The notes: generated by a model not told the origin, from the letters alone. Counted from the first letter of the stretch, positions 1 through 7,414 are shown. The stretch is DNA of 15,930 bases from Pseudomonadota bacterium (GCA_023388835.1 JAEWFK010000010.1:1-15930); one strand, 5' to 3'. Translations and numbers: made by a program.

Positions 1-57
1 CGCCGTGTGCGCACGCTGGAGCGGCAGCAGCCGTCCAGCCCCGACGCACAAGAATAA
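1..57 (+). CDS. lpxD: C-terminal end of LpxD (UDP-3-O-acylglucosamine N-acyltransferase), partial
   Basis: The window opens inside a reading frame whose last 18 codons read RRVRTLERQQPSSPDAQE and end with TAA at 55-57. The tail is basic and polar, as expected for the C-terminal helix of LpxD, and it sits 30 bp upstream of fabZ, the place of lpxD in the conserved lpxD-fabZ-lpxA-lpxB order. LpxD adds the second 3-hydroxyacyl chain, the N-linked one, in lipid A synthesis. No catalytic part is visible, so the identity rests mainly on position and is an inference. Confidence 0.6.
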   Translation, partial: RRVRTLERQQPSSPDAQE

Positions 58-87
58 TCCCCTTTCACTGATCATCACGCCATACTC

Positions 88-558
88 ATGCAGGACTCCC
101 AGAAGATAGAACTCGACATCAAGCAGATCATGGAACGCCTTCCGCATCGGTACCCGATGCTGCTGGTGGACCGAGTGCTTGAAATGGTGCCTGGCAAGAG
201 CATCGTGGCAATCAAGAACGTCACGCTCAACGAGCCCTTCTTCACGGGTCACTTCCCCCATCACCCCGTCATGCCGGGTGTGTTGATCATCGAGGCGCTG
301 GCGCAGGCCTCCGCACTGTTCTCCTTCGAGGGCGATAGCGGCGTGAACCCGGCCAACCCCAAGATGGCCTACTACCTGGTGGGAGTGGATGAAGCGCGTT
401 TCCGCCGACCCGTGGTGCCGGGCGACCAATTGCGCCTGGAAAGCACGGCCGACAAGATCAGCCGTTCCATCTGCAAGTATTCAGCGCGAGCCACGGTCGA
501 CGGCCAGCTCGTGGCCGAAGCCAAAATCATGTGTGCGATTCGCGTACTGGAAGATTGA
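88..558 (+). CDS. fabZ: 3-hydroxyacyl-[acyl-carrier-protein] dehydratase FabZ
   Basis: FabZ is the cytoplasmic hot-dog-fold dehydratase that converts 3-hydroxyacyl-ACP to trans-2-enoyl-ACP in fatty acid elongation. It competes with LpxA and LpxD for 3-hydroxyacyl-ACP, which explains why it is encoded among lipid A genes. The 156-residue product has the normal family length. It shows the N-terminal LPHRYPMLLVDR motif (18-29) and the active-site stretch GHFPHHPVMPGVL (54-66), with catalytic His55 and, 14 residues on, Glu69 in the central helix. The ATG at 88 gives the standard N-terminus, but no clear Shine-Dalgarno lies before it. The stop is one base from the lpxA start, so the two are translated as one unit. 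Confidence 0.97.
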   Translation: MQDSQKIELDIKQIMERLPHRYPMLLVDRVLEMVPGKSIVAIKNVTLNEPFFTGHFPHHPVMPGVLIIEALAQASALFSFEGDSGVNPANPKMAYYLVGVDEARFRRPVVPGDQLRLESTADKISRSICKYSARATVDGQLVAEAKIMCAIRVLED

Positions 559-559
559 C

Positions 560-1351
560 ATGGCACGCAGCATTCATGCCACGGCCATCGTGTCGCCAGA
601 CGCGGATCTGGCCGACGACGTCCAGGTCGACGCCTACAGCATCATCGGCCCCAACGTCAGCATAGGCCCAGGCACACGCGTGGGACCCCATTGCATCATT
701 GACGGGCATACGCGTATCGGTGCCAATAATCTGTTCTACCGGTTCTGCTCGATCGGGGGCATGCCGCAGGACAAGAAGTACCGCGGCGAGCCCACGCAGC
801 TGGAAATCGGCGACGGCAACACCGTGCGCGAGTACGTCACCATCAATACCGGCACCACGCAAGATGTCGGTGTGACCCGTCTGGGTGACGACAACTGGAT
901 CATGGCTTACGTGCACATTGCGCACGACTGCCAGATCGGCTCGCACACCGTCATTGCCAACAGCGTGCAACTGGCCGGCCATATCATGGTGGGCGACTGG
1001 GCAATCCTCGGCGGCCTCTCGGCGGTTCACCAGTTCGTTCATATTGGCGCGCACAGCATGATAGGCGGGGCCAGTTCCATACGGCAGGACATCCCGCCCT
1101 ATGTCATCGGGGCGGGCGACCCCTTCCGCCCGGTAGGCATCAACTCCGAAGGTCTGCAGCGCCGCGGTTATGATGCGGATACCGTCTCAGCACTGAAAGA
1201 AGCCTATAAACTGGTGTATCGCCGCAAGCTCAATACTGACGAGGCTGCCGCCGCCATGCGCAGGCTGCAGGAAGAGCGCCCCGGCGCGCGCGACGCCATT
1301 GAGCTGCTGGCGGCCTTCATCGAACGGCCCGGCCGGGGCATCGTCCGCTGA
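560..1351 (+). CDS. lpxA: Acyl-[ACP]-UDP-N-acetylglucosamine O-acyltransferase LpxA
   Basis: LpxA catalyses the first step of lipid A synthesis, moving a 3-hydroxyacyl chain from ACP to the 3-OH of UDP-GlcNAc. The 263-residue protein (E. coli 262) has many left-handed beta-helix hexapeptide repeats over about residues 5-190 and a helical C-terminal domain. The HIAHDC motif (119-124) carries His122, the equivalent of catalytic His125 of E. coli. His119, His141 and His157 match the other conserved histidines. Gly170 corresponds to E. coli Gly173, the chain-length ruler position. A longer open frame extends upstream into fabZ. I chose the ATG at 560 because it follows the fabZ stop directly, has GGAAG at 549-553, and gives the family N-terminus MARSIHATAIV. 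Confidence 0.97.
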   Translation: MARSIHATAIVSPDADLADDVQVDAYSIIGPNVSIGPGTRVGPHCIIDGHTRIGANNLFYRFCSIGGMPQDKKYRGEPTQLEIGDGNTVREYVTINTGTTQDVGVTRLGDDNWIMAYVHIAHDCQIGSHTVIANSVQLAGHIMVGDWAILGGLSAVHQFVHIGAHSMIGGASSIRQDIPPYVIGAGDPFRPVGINSEGLQRRGYDADTVSALKEAYKLVYRRKLNTDEAAAAMRRLQEERPGARDAIELLAAFIERPGRGIVR

Positions 1352-2550
1352 TGTCGCTGCGTGTCGGCCTGGTCGCGGGTGAACCTTCGGGCGACTTGCT
1401 GGCCAGCCGGGTGATTTCAGGTTTGCACGAGCTGGTCCCGGACGCCCAATGTCAGGGCATAGGCGGGCCCGCCATGGTCGAAGCCGGCTTCGACGCCTGG
1501 CACCCCATGCATGCCTTGACAGTCTTCGGCTATGTGGATGCCTTCAAGCGGCTTCCCGGCTTGCTGCGTATCTATGGCGATGTCAGCCGCCGCTGGCAAT
1601 CCCACAAGCCTGACATCTTTGTCGGCGTGGATGCCCCGGACTTCAACCTGCGCCTCGAGGAAAAACTCAAGGCCTCGGGGGTGCCGACCATTCATTTCGT
1701 CGGTCCCTCCATCTGGGCGTGGCGGTACGAACGTATCGAGCGCATCCGGCGCGCCGTGTCGCGTATGCTGGTGCTGTTCCCCTTTGAGGTCGACATCTAC
1801 GAGAAAGAGGGCATTCCGGTCACTTGCGTGGGCCATCCACTGGCCGGCAACATTCCCATGCAACCGGATCGCACGGCCGCAAGAGAACGCCTGGGCTTGG
1901 ACCCTGCTCGCCGCATGCTGGCGATCATGCCCGGCAGCAGAAAATCAGAGATCCAGCAGCTCGCCCCGCGGTTCCTGCAGGCGGCGCGGCTGTTGCTGCA
2001 GCGAGACCCGAGCTTGCAGTTTGCCGTGCCCATGGTGAATCCGGAGCGGCGCAAGGAATTCGAATCCATATTGCGTCAGTATCCCTTGCCCAACTGCCAC
2101 ATCATCGACCAGGCGCGGCTGGAAGGCGTGACACCGGAATGGCCGGCTGCCTGGCATGTCATGGAAGCGGCTGACGCGGTACTCGTCGCCAGCGGGACAG
2201 CCACACTCGAGGCCGCACTGTTCAAGCGGCCCATGGTCATCTCCTATGTGCTCACGCCTTTGATGCGCAAGGTCATGGAATGGAAGTCCGGCCAGTCCCG
2301 CCCCTACGTTCCCTGGGTCGGTCTGCCCAATGTGCTGGCGCGCGACTTCGTCGTGCCGGAACTGCTGCAGGATGACGCGACCCCGGACGCCCTGGCAGAT
2401 GCCTGCTGGCAGGCCCTGGTGGACACTGATTACGCCGCCGCCATTGAGCAGCGTTTCACCGCAATACACTTGAGCCTGGCACTGGACACGCCGCGTCTGG
2501 TGGCCGAAGCCATAGTCGCACAGGCAGGCCATGCAAGCGTACGCGGCTGA
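1351..2550 (+). CDS. lpxB: Lipid-A-disaccharide synthase LpxB
   Basis: LpxB is the membrane-associated GT19 glycosyltransferase that joins UDP-2,3-diacylglucosamine and lipid X into the lipid A disaccharide. The product has 399 residues, slightly above the E. coli length of 382. Visible marks are the N-terminal GEPSGD (10-15), VDAPDFNL (93-100) with the presumed catalytic Asp97, GPSIWAWR (118-125), GSRKSEI (195-201) and the nucleotide-binding ASGTATLEAAL (280-290). The ATG shares its A with the last base of the lpxA stop, and the 3' end overlaps rnhB by 20 bp, so lpxA, lpxB and rnhB are very likely co-transcribed and translationally coupled. Confidence 0.97.
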   Translation: MSLRVGLVAGEPSGDLLASRVISGLHELVPDAQCQGIGGPAMVEAGFDAWHPMHALTVFGYVDAFKRLPGLLRIYGDVSRRWQSHKPDIFVGVDAPDFNLRLEEKLKASGVPTIHFVGPSIWAWRYERIERIRRAVSRMLVLFPFEVDIYEKEGIPVTCVGHPLAGNIPMQPDRTAARERLGLDPARRMLAIMPGSRKSEIQQLAPRFLQAARLLLQRDPSLQFAVPMVNPERRKEFESILRQYPLPNCHIIDQARLEGVTPEWPAAWHVMEAADAVLVASGTATLEAALFKRPMVISYVLTPLMRKVMEWKSGQSRPYVPWVGLPNVLARDFVVPELLQDDATPDALADACWQALVDTDYAAAIEQRFTAIHLSLALDTPRLVAEAIVAQAGHASVRG

Positions 2551-3154
2551 TCTCTTCGAAGGCATGGCCATGCCTGCGGTACGCCAGGCCGGCGTAGACG
2601 AAGCAGGGCGGGGGCCCTTGGCCGGACCGGTGTTTGCGGCGGCGGTGATCCTTGACGATAACCTTCTTATCGAAGGTCTTAATGACTCCAAAAAGCTGAC
2701 CGCATTACGACGCGAAGCGCTGGCGATCGAAATCCGGGAAAAGGCCTTGTCCTGGTGCATCGCCAGCGCAGATGTCGCCGAGATCGACCGCCACAACATA
2801 TTGGGCGCCACCTTGCTGGCCATGCGGCGCGCCTGTGAAGGCCTGCATCTGGCACCGCTGCAGGTCCTGGTCGATGGCAACCAGGTGCCGCCGGGGCTGA
2901 AATGCGCGGCCCAGTTCGTAATAGGAGGCGATGCCAAGGTGCCGGCCATTTCGGCAGCGTCGATTCTGGCCAAGACCGCGCGCGACGCGTATTGCAGCCA
3001 GATGCATGTGCGTTTTCCGGATTATGGCTTTGATCAACACAAGGGCTATGCGACCGCGCAGCACCTGGAACGGCTACTGCGGCTGGGGCCTTGTGAAGAG
3101 CACCGCCGAAGTTTCGCGCCGGTGAGACGCCATTTCGAGCCTTCGCCGCCATGA
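2531..3154 (+). CDS. rnhB: Ribonuclease HII
   Basis: RNase HII cuts the RNA strand of RNA-DNA hybrids and starts removal of single ribonucleotides misincorporated in DNA. The 207-residue protein carries the four acidic residues of the type 2 active site: Asp23 and Glu24 in GVDEAGRGPLAGPV (21-34), Asp115 in VLVDGN and Asp134 in IGGDAKVPAISAASI (131-145). The HKGYAT stretch near 170-175 is also typical. The ATG at 2531 lies inside lpxB. Met12 (2564) and Met14 (2570) are possible alternative starts just before the conserved core, so the first residues are uncertain. Linkage of rnhB to lpxB is common in proteobacteria. Confidence 0.95.
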   Translation: MQAYAADLFEGMAMPAVRQAGVDEAGRGPLAGPVFAAAVILDDNLLIEGLNDSKKLTALRREALAIEIREKALSWCIASADVAEIDRHNILGATLLAMRRACEGLHLAPLQVLVDGNQVPPGLKCAAQFVIGGDAKVPAISAASILAKTARDAYCSQMHVRFPDYGFDQHKGYATAQHLERLLRLGPCEEHRRSFAPVRRHFEPSPP

Positions 3155-3179
3155 CGCCGCATTTCGACAGTCCGACACC

Positions 3180-3968
3180 ATGAAACGCATTGAATCACGC
3201 AGCAATCCGGACTATCGGCTGCTGCTGCGCGTGATCGCAGGTCGGCGCCAGCCAGGTGAGCGCTCCGACGATACAGCGCGCGTGGCTCTGGAGGGTGTGC
3301 ACCTGTGCGAAAGCTGGCTGGCGACCGCCGGTTCCCCGGAGCTGGCCTTTTTTGACGCTGAACGCCTGGACCACCCGGAGATCGCGGCCCTGCTTGCGGC
3401 CGTTGGCCCCGACCGTGTCCGCATTTGCCCCGCTTCGCTGCTGCAGGCAGCCTCGCAGGTGGTGCAGGGGCAGGGTGTGATATTCGTTGGAAACGCCCCG
3501 TGTCCCACCGTGCCGCCACGTTTGCGCGAGAACTGCCTCTGGCTTGATCGTGTGCAGGATCCAGGCAATATGGGTACGCTTTTGCGGACGGCCGCGGCGG
3601 CGGGCATGCGCCAGGTCTATGTCTCGGCCGGCTCTGTAGCGGTCTGGTCCCCAAAGGTGCTGCGCAGCGCGCAAGGAGCACATTTCGTGCTCCAGATACA
3701 CGAAGGGCAGGATCTTCTCGCTTTGTGCGACCGGCTGGACATTCCTCTGCTGGCCACTGCGCTGGACGACGCCGTTTCGCTCTATGAAGCCGAGTTGCCC
3801 GCCGCGGCCGCCTGGGTATTCGGCAATGAAGGGCGTGGCGTTGCGCCACAACTCATGGCGGCAGCGTCGCAACGGGTGTTCATCCCGCAGGATCGCGCGG
3901 TGGAGTCGTTGAACGTCGCCGTGGCTGCCGGCATCTGTCTCTTCGAGCAGCGCCGCCGCAGCCTATAA
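3180..3968 (+). CDS. SpoU/TrmH-family RNA 2'-O-methyltransferase
   Basis: This is a SPOUT-class methyltransferase expected to methylate a ribose 2'-OH in rRNA or tRNA using S-adenosylmethionine. In the 262-residue protein residues 1-105 form an N-terminal substrate-binding-like part. From about 118 the knotted catalytic domain shows the three SpoU motifs: motif 1 around DPGNMGTLLRTA (127-138, Asn130 and Arg136), motif 2 FGNEGRGV (214-221) and motif 3 PQDRAVESLNVAVAAGI (236-252). The rRNA or tRNA target cannot be read from the sequence, so no symbol is given. The family includes RlmB and TrmH. The gene lies 25 bp after rnhB with no obvious ribosome-binding site and ends 6 bp from the converging ppsR. 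Confidence 0.9.
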   Translation: MKRIESRSNPDYRLLLRVIAGRRQPGERSDDTARVALEGVHLCESWLATAGSPELAFFDAERLDHPEIAALLAAVGPDRVRICPASLLQAASQVVQGQGVIFVGNAPCPTVPPRLRENCLWLDRVQDPGNMGTLLRTAAAAGMRQVYVSAGSVAVWSPKVLRSAQGAHFVLQIHEGQDLLALCDRLDIPLLATALDDAVSLYEAELPAAAAWVFGNEGRGVAPQLMAAASQRVFIPQDRAVESLNVAVAAGICLFEQRRRSL

Positions 3969-3974
3969 GAGCTT

Positions 3975-4814
3975 TCAGTAATAGCTGCGCCGTTCCAGGC
4001 CGATCTCCGCCATCACTTTGGTGGAGATCTCTTCGATCGATTTCGTGGTGGTGGACAACCAGGGGATGTTTTCCATGCGCATGAGCCGTTCGGCCTCGGC
4101 GACTTCATGGCGGCATTGTTTGATCGAGGCGTACTGGCTGTTGGGGCGGCGCTCGTTGCGCACTTCTGCCAGACGGTCGGGGTGGATGGACAAGCCGAAC
4201 AATTTGTCGCGGAAAGGAACCAGGGTGGCCGGCAGGCCGCCGCGGTCGAAGTCTTCCGGAATCAACGGATAATTGGCCGCCTTGACGGCATACTGCATCG
4301 CCAGATAGAGACTGGTCGGCGTCTTGCCGCAGCGCGATACGCCTACCAGGATGACGTCGGCCTCTTCGAGCCCGCGCACGTACTGACCGTCATCGTGCGC
4401 GAGCGTGAAATTGATGGCTTCGATGCGGGCGTTGTACTGCTTGGACAGGCCGCCCATATGGGAACGCCCGACCGAGTGGCTCGACTTCACCCCCAGCGCC
4501 GTTTCAATATGCTGGACGAAAGTGCCGAACAGGTCGAAAAAGATGCACTGGGCGCCGCGTATGGCCTCGGCGATAGCCGGATCGACCAGCGTACTGAACA
4601 CCAGTGGCGGCGCATTCTGTTCGCTGGCGCAGCGGTTGATGCGCGCGACAGTGGCTTCGGCCTTTTCCATGGTGTCCAGATAAGGCACCCGCACCGTATC
4701 GAACTCCACTTGCTCGAACTGCGAAAGGACTGAATTGCTGAAGGTTGCGGCAGTGATGCCGGTGCTGTCGGAGACGACAAAGACGGTTCGTTCAATCACG
4801 GGTGGGCTGGACAT
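3975..4814 (-). CDS. ppsR: PEP synthetase regulatory protein (kinase/pyrophosphorylase, DUF299)
   Basis: PpsR inactivates PEP synthase by ADP-dependent phosphorylation of a threonine two residues before the catalytic histidine. It reactivates the enzyme by phosphate-dependent removal that releases pyrophosphate. The 279-residue protein matches the family in length and carries the family opening VFVVSDSTGITA (11-22), the stretch SVGRSHMGG (114-122) and the P-loop-like GVSRCGKT (158-165). It diverges from ppsA, the gene for its substrate, across a 213-bp spacer, the usual arrangement in betaproteobacteria. The start at 4814 gives the normal N-terminus, and no Shine-Dalgarno is evident. The stop faces the methyltransferase stop across only 6 bp. 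Confidence 0.96.
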   Translation of the reverse strand: MSSPPVIERTVFVVSDSTGITAATFSNSVLSQFEQVEFDTVRVPYLDTMEKAEATVARINRCASEQNAPPLVFSTLVDPAIAEAIRGAQCIFFDLFGTFVQHIETALGVKSSHSVGRSHMGGLSKQYNARIEAINFTLAHDDGQYVRGLEEADVILVGVSRCGKTPTSLYLAMQYAVKAANYPLIPEDFDRGGLPATLVPFRDKLFGLSIHPDRLAEVRNERRPNSQYASIKQCRHEVAEAERLMRMENIPWLSTTTKSIEEISTKVMAEIGLERRSYY

Positions 4815-4841
4815 GGTGCGTGGTGCAGGACCTGTCGAAAA

Positions 4842-4851
4842 CGGTACAATC
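4842..4851 (+). promoter_or_regulatory. Candidate -10 region for ppsA
   Basis: CGGTACAATC contains the sigma-70-like hexamer TACAAT at 4845-4850. No convincing -35 lies at the usual distance, and the region overlaps the ppsR 5' end. A near-identical CGGTAAAATC lies ahead of ratA (8021-8030), which supports a promoter role. If used, transcription would start near 4857 and give ppsA a leader of about 170 nt. Confidence 0.35.
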
Positions 4852-4879
4852 CGGCAAGATTACCACTAACGTCACCGGC

Positions 4880-4897
4880 TTGCCTCGCTTTGCCTCG
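4880..4897 (+). repeat. Two phased direct repeats of TTGCCTCG
   Basis: The octamer TTGCCTCG occurs at 4880-4887 and again at 4890-4897, exactly 10 bp apart, which puts both copies on the same face of the helix. The pair lies in the ppsR-ppsA spacer. It could be a regulator binding site, but with two short copies chance cannot be excluded. Confidence 0.35.
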
Positions 4898-4909
4898 TTC
4901 TGATAGACC

Positions 4910-4926
4910 CGGCCCATCAGGGGCCG
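4910..4926. other. Short GC-rich hairpin in the ppsR-ppsA spacer
   Basis: CGGCCC (4910-4915) and GGGCCG (4921-4926) are perfectly complementary with a 5-nt loop. No T-run follows on either strand, so it is not a standard intrinsic terminator. It would lie in the ppsA leader if transcription starts at the upstream candidate promoter. Confidence 0.5.
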
Positions 4927-4940
4927 TCGTCACAAGGCGG

Positions 4941-4999
4941 GTTTGCTCAGTGTCCGGATGCTCGCCTTCTTCTCGCGGCGCTTCGGCTATTGAGCAAAC
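4941..4999. repeat. Long-range inverted repeat in the ppsA leader
   Basis: GTTTGCTCA at 4941-4949 is perfectly complementary to TGAGCAAAC at 4991-4999, with 41 bases between. In the intervening part CGCC (4963-4966) and GGCG (4977-4980) can form a short inner stem. A T-rich stretch (5004-5016) follows the right arm, and then the ppsA ribosome-binding site. It may be an RNA structure of the leader or a pair of protein half-sites about five helical turns apart. Confidence 0.55.
4958..4993 (+). CDS. Possible 11-residue leader peptide upstream of ppsA
   Basis: An ATG at 4958 opens the frame MLAFFSRRFGY, closed by TGA at 4991-4993. The frame fills the loop of the 4941-4999 inverted repeat, and its stop codon is the first triplet of the right arm. 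Four of eleven residues are Phe or Tyr, and PEP, the product of PpsA, is a precursor of aromatic amino acids. No good Shine-Dalgarno precedes it and a frame this short arises easily by chance, so this is only a candidate. Confidence 0.2.
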   Translation: MLAFFSRRFGY

Positions 5000-5018
5000 A
5001 CGCTTTCTTTTCATTTAC

Positions 5019-5024
5019 AGGTGA
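5019..5024 (+). promoter_or_regulatory. Ribosome-binding site of ppsA
   Basis: AGGTGA matches the 3' part of the anti-Shine-Dalgarno complement and ends 3 nt before the ATG at 5028, which is the correct register for this version of the motif. It supports the chosen ppsA start. Confidence 0.7.
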
Positions 5025-5027
5025 CTT

Positions 5028-7394
5028 ATGTCTTATGTCGTATCTTTCGAGCAGCTGCGCATGACTGACGTCGACTCGGTCGGCGGCAAGAATGCTTCGC
5101 TCGGCGAGATGATCAGCCAGCTTGCAGGAGCAGGGGTCCGGGTGCCCGGCGGTTTCGCCACCACGGCTCAGGCCTTTCGCGATTTCCTGAAGGCCACGGG
5201 GCTTGATCAACGTATTGCCGAACGTCTCAAAACGCTCGATCCCGAAGACGTCCGTGAACTCGCCGCCGGCGGTGCCGAAATTCGCCAGTGGATCATCGAT
5301 ACGCCGTTCCCCGCTGATTTCGAGCAGGCCATTCGTCAGGCATTTGCTGAACTTGATTCCGACGGCCAGGGTTCCTTCGCCGTGCGTTCATCCGCCACCG
5401 CGGAAGATCTCCCCGATGCGTCCTTTGCGGGTCAGCAGGAAACCTATCTCAACGTGGTGGGCATCGACGAAGTCCTGGAAAAGATTCGCCACGTCTTCGC
5501 ATCGCTCTACAACGATCGCGCCATCTCATACCGCGTGCACAAGGGCTACGCGCACGCCGAAGTCGCGCTTTCTGCCGGCATCCAGCGCATGGTGCGTTCC
5601 GACAAGGGCAGCGCCGGCGTCATGTTCACCATCGATACCGAATCCGGTTTCAAAGATGTCGTGTTCATCACGTCTTCCTACGGCCTGGGCGAAACCGTCG
5701 TTCAGGGTGCAGTGAACCCCGATGAGTTCTACGTCTTCAAGCCCTCGCTGGCTGCCGAAAAATATCCCATCATCAGCCGCCGTATCGGCTCCAAGCTCAT
5801 CAAGATGGAGTTCGATACCGATCGCAGCACCGGCCATGCCGTGCGCACGGTCGATGTCCCCGTTTCCGAACGCAACCGCTATTCGCTGACCGACGACGAA
5901 GTCATCGAACTGGCCCGCTATGCCGTCATTATCGAGCAGCACTACCAGCGGCCCATGGACATCGAATGGGGCCGAGACGGCATTGACGGCAAGATCTACA
6001 TTCTGCAGGCTCGCCCCGAGACGGTGAAGTCGCAGCAAAGCGCCAACGATGTCCAGGAACGCTACCGTCTGAAGGCCACCGGCGACGTGCTCGTCACCGG
6101 CCGCGCCATCGGACAGAAGATCGGCTCGGGCCAGGTCCGCGTGGTGGCTGACGCCTCCGAAATGGACAAGGTCCAGGCCGGAGACATTCTTGTGACCGAC
6201 ATGACCGACCCGAACTGGGAGCCGGTCATGAAGCTGGCCGCCGCCATCGTCACCAATCGCGGGGGCCGCACCTGCCACGCCGCCATCATCGCGCGTGAGC
6301 TGGGCATCCCGGCCGTGGTGGGCTGCGCCGACGCCACCGATGTTCTGCAGAACGGCCGGGAAGTCACCGTGTCCTGCGCGGAAGGCGATGAAGGCCGCAT
6401 CTACGACGGCCTGATCGAGACCGAGATCGAGGAAGTGCGCTGGGGCCAGATGCCCGACATCGGCCTGAAGGTCATGATGAACGTCGGCAATCCTCAGCTC
6501 GCCTTCGATTTCGCCCAGATTCCCAATGCGGGCGTGGGTCTGGCCCGTCTCGAGTTCATCATCAACAATAACATCGCCGTGCACCCGAAGGCGGTGCTGG
6601 ACTACCCGAACGTCGATGGCGAGCTCAAGACGGCCGTTGAATCGGCTGCGCGTGGCTATGCCAGCCCGCGGGCTTTCTTTGTCGAGAAACTTGCCGAAGG
6701 TGTGGCGACCCTGGGCGCGGCCTTCTATCCGAAGCCCGTCATCGTGCGCTTGTCGGACTTCAAGTCCAATGAGTACCGCAAGTTGATCGGCGGTTCCCGC
6801 TACGAGCCCGAAGAAGAGAACCCCATGCTGGGCTTCCGGGGCGCATCGCGCTATATCTCGGAAGATTTCGCCGAATGCTTCCGTATGGAATGCGAAGCCC
6901 TCAAGAAGGTGCGCGACGAAATGGGCCTGACCAACGTCGAGATCATGGTTCCCTTCGTGCGTACGGTCGATCAGGCTCGCCGTGTGGTCGAGCTGTTGGC
7001 CGCTAACGGACTGGTACGTGGCGAAAACGGCCTGCGCCTGATCATGATGTGCGAAGTGCCCTCCAACGCCATTCTTGCTGACGAGTTTCTTGAATACTTT
7101 GACGGTTTCTCGATTGGTTCCAACGACATGACTCAGCTCACGCTGGGGCTGGATCGCGACTCGGGCATGGAACTGCTTGCGGCGGATTTCGACGAACGCG
7201 ACGCCGCTGTGCAATTCATGCTCAGCCGTGCCATTCAGTCTTGCCTGAAGGCCGGAAAGTACGTGGGCATCTGCGGCCAAGGCCCCAGCGACCACCTAGA
7301 CCTGGCCCTGTGGCTGCGCGACGAAGGCATACTCTCCATGTCGCTCAACCCGGATACGGTCGTCGACACCTGGCAACGCCTGGCCCAGGCCTGA
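5028..7394 (+). CDS. ppsA: Phosphoenolpyruvate synthase
   Basis: PpsA makes PEP from pyruvate and ATP (giving AMP and phosphate), the entry to gluconeogenesis from three-carbon compounds. The 788-residue protein (E. coli 792) shows the three expected domains: an N-terminal ATP-grasp-like nucleotide domain (about 1-345) with VGGKNASLGEM (18-28) and AVRSSATAEDLPDASFAGQQ (118-137), a swivelling phosphohistidine domain with GGRTCHAAIIARELGIPAVVG (412-432) whose His417 is phosphorylated, and a C-terminal PEP/pyruvate barrel (about 480-788) with GSNDMTQLTLGLDRD (697-711) and catalytic Cys749 in GICGQG. Thr415, two residues before His417, is the expected PpsR target. The gene converges on smpB. Confidence 0.98.
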   Translation: MSYVVSFEQLRMTDVDSVGGKNASLGEMISQLAGAGVRVPGGFATTAQAFRDFLKATGLDQRIAERLKTLDPEDVRELAAGGAEIRQWIIDTPFPADFEQAIRQAFAELDSDGQGSFAVRSSATAEDLPDASFAGQQETYLNVVGIDEVLEKIRHVFASLYNDRAISYRVHKGYAHAEVALSAGIQRMVRSDKGSAGVMFTIDTESGFKDVVFITSSYGLGETVVQGAVNPDEFYVFKPSLAAEKYPIISRRIGSKLIKMEFDTDRSTGHAVRTVDVPVSERNRYSLTDDEVIELARYAVIIEQHYQRPMDIEWGRDGIDGKIYILQARPETVKSQQSANDVQERYRLKATGDVLVTGRAIGQKIGSGQVRVVADASEMDKVQAGDILVTDMTDPNWEPVMKLAAAIVTNRGGRTCHAAIIARELGIPAVVGCADATDVLQNGREVTVSCAEGDEGRIYDGLIETEIEEVRWGQMPDIGLKVMMNVGNPQLAFDFAQIPNAGVGLARLEFIINNNIAVHPKAVLDYPNVDGELKTAVESAARGYASPRAFFVEKLAEGVATLGAAFYPKPVIVRLSDFKSNEYRKLIGGSRYEPEEENPMLGFRGASRYISEDFAECFRMECEALKKVRDEMGLTNVEIMVPFVRTVDQARRVVELLAANGLVRGENGLRLIMMCEVPSNAILADEFLEYFDGFSIGSNDMTQLTLGLDRDSGMELLAADFDERDAAVQFMLSRAIQSCLKAGKYVGICGQGPSDHLDLALWLRDEGILSMSLNPDTVVDTWQRLAQA

Positions 7395-7414
7395 ACCCTG
7401 TAGGTTGAAAAGAT

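Noticed and set aside
1945..2973. 342-codon minus-strand frame across lpxB and rnhB
   Set aside because: It covers two well-supported genes on the other strand and has no family features. It is a shadow frame.
5526..7295. 589-codon open frame on the minus strand opposite ppsA
   Set aside because: It is antisense to a complete, motif-rich ppsA. Its translation is His/Asp/Gly-rich without recognisable domains, which is the usual shadow of GC-biased codons.
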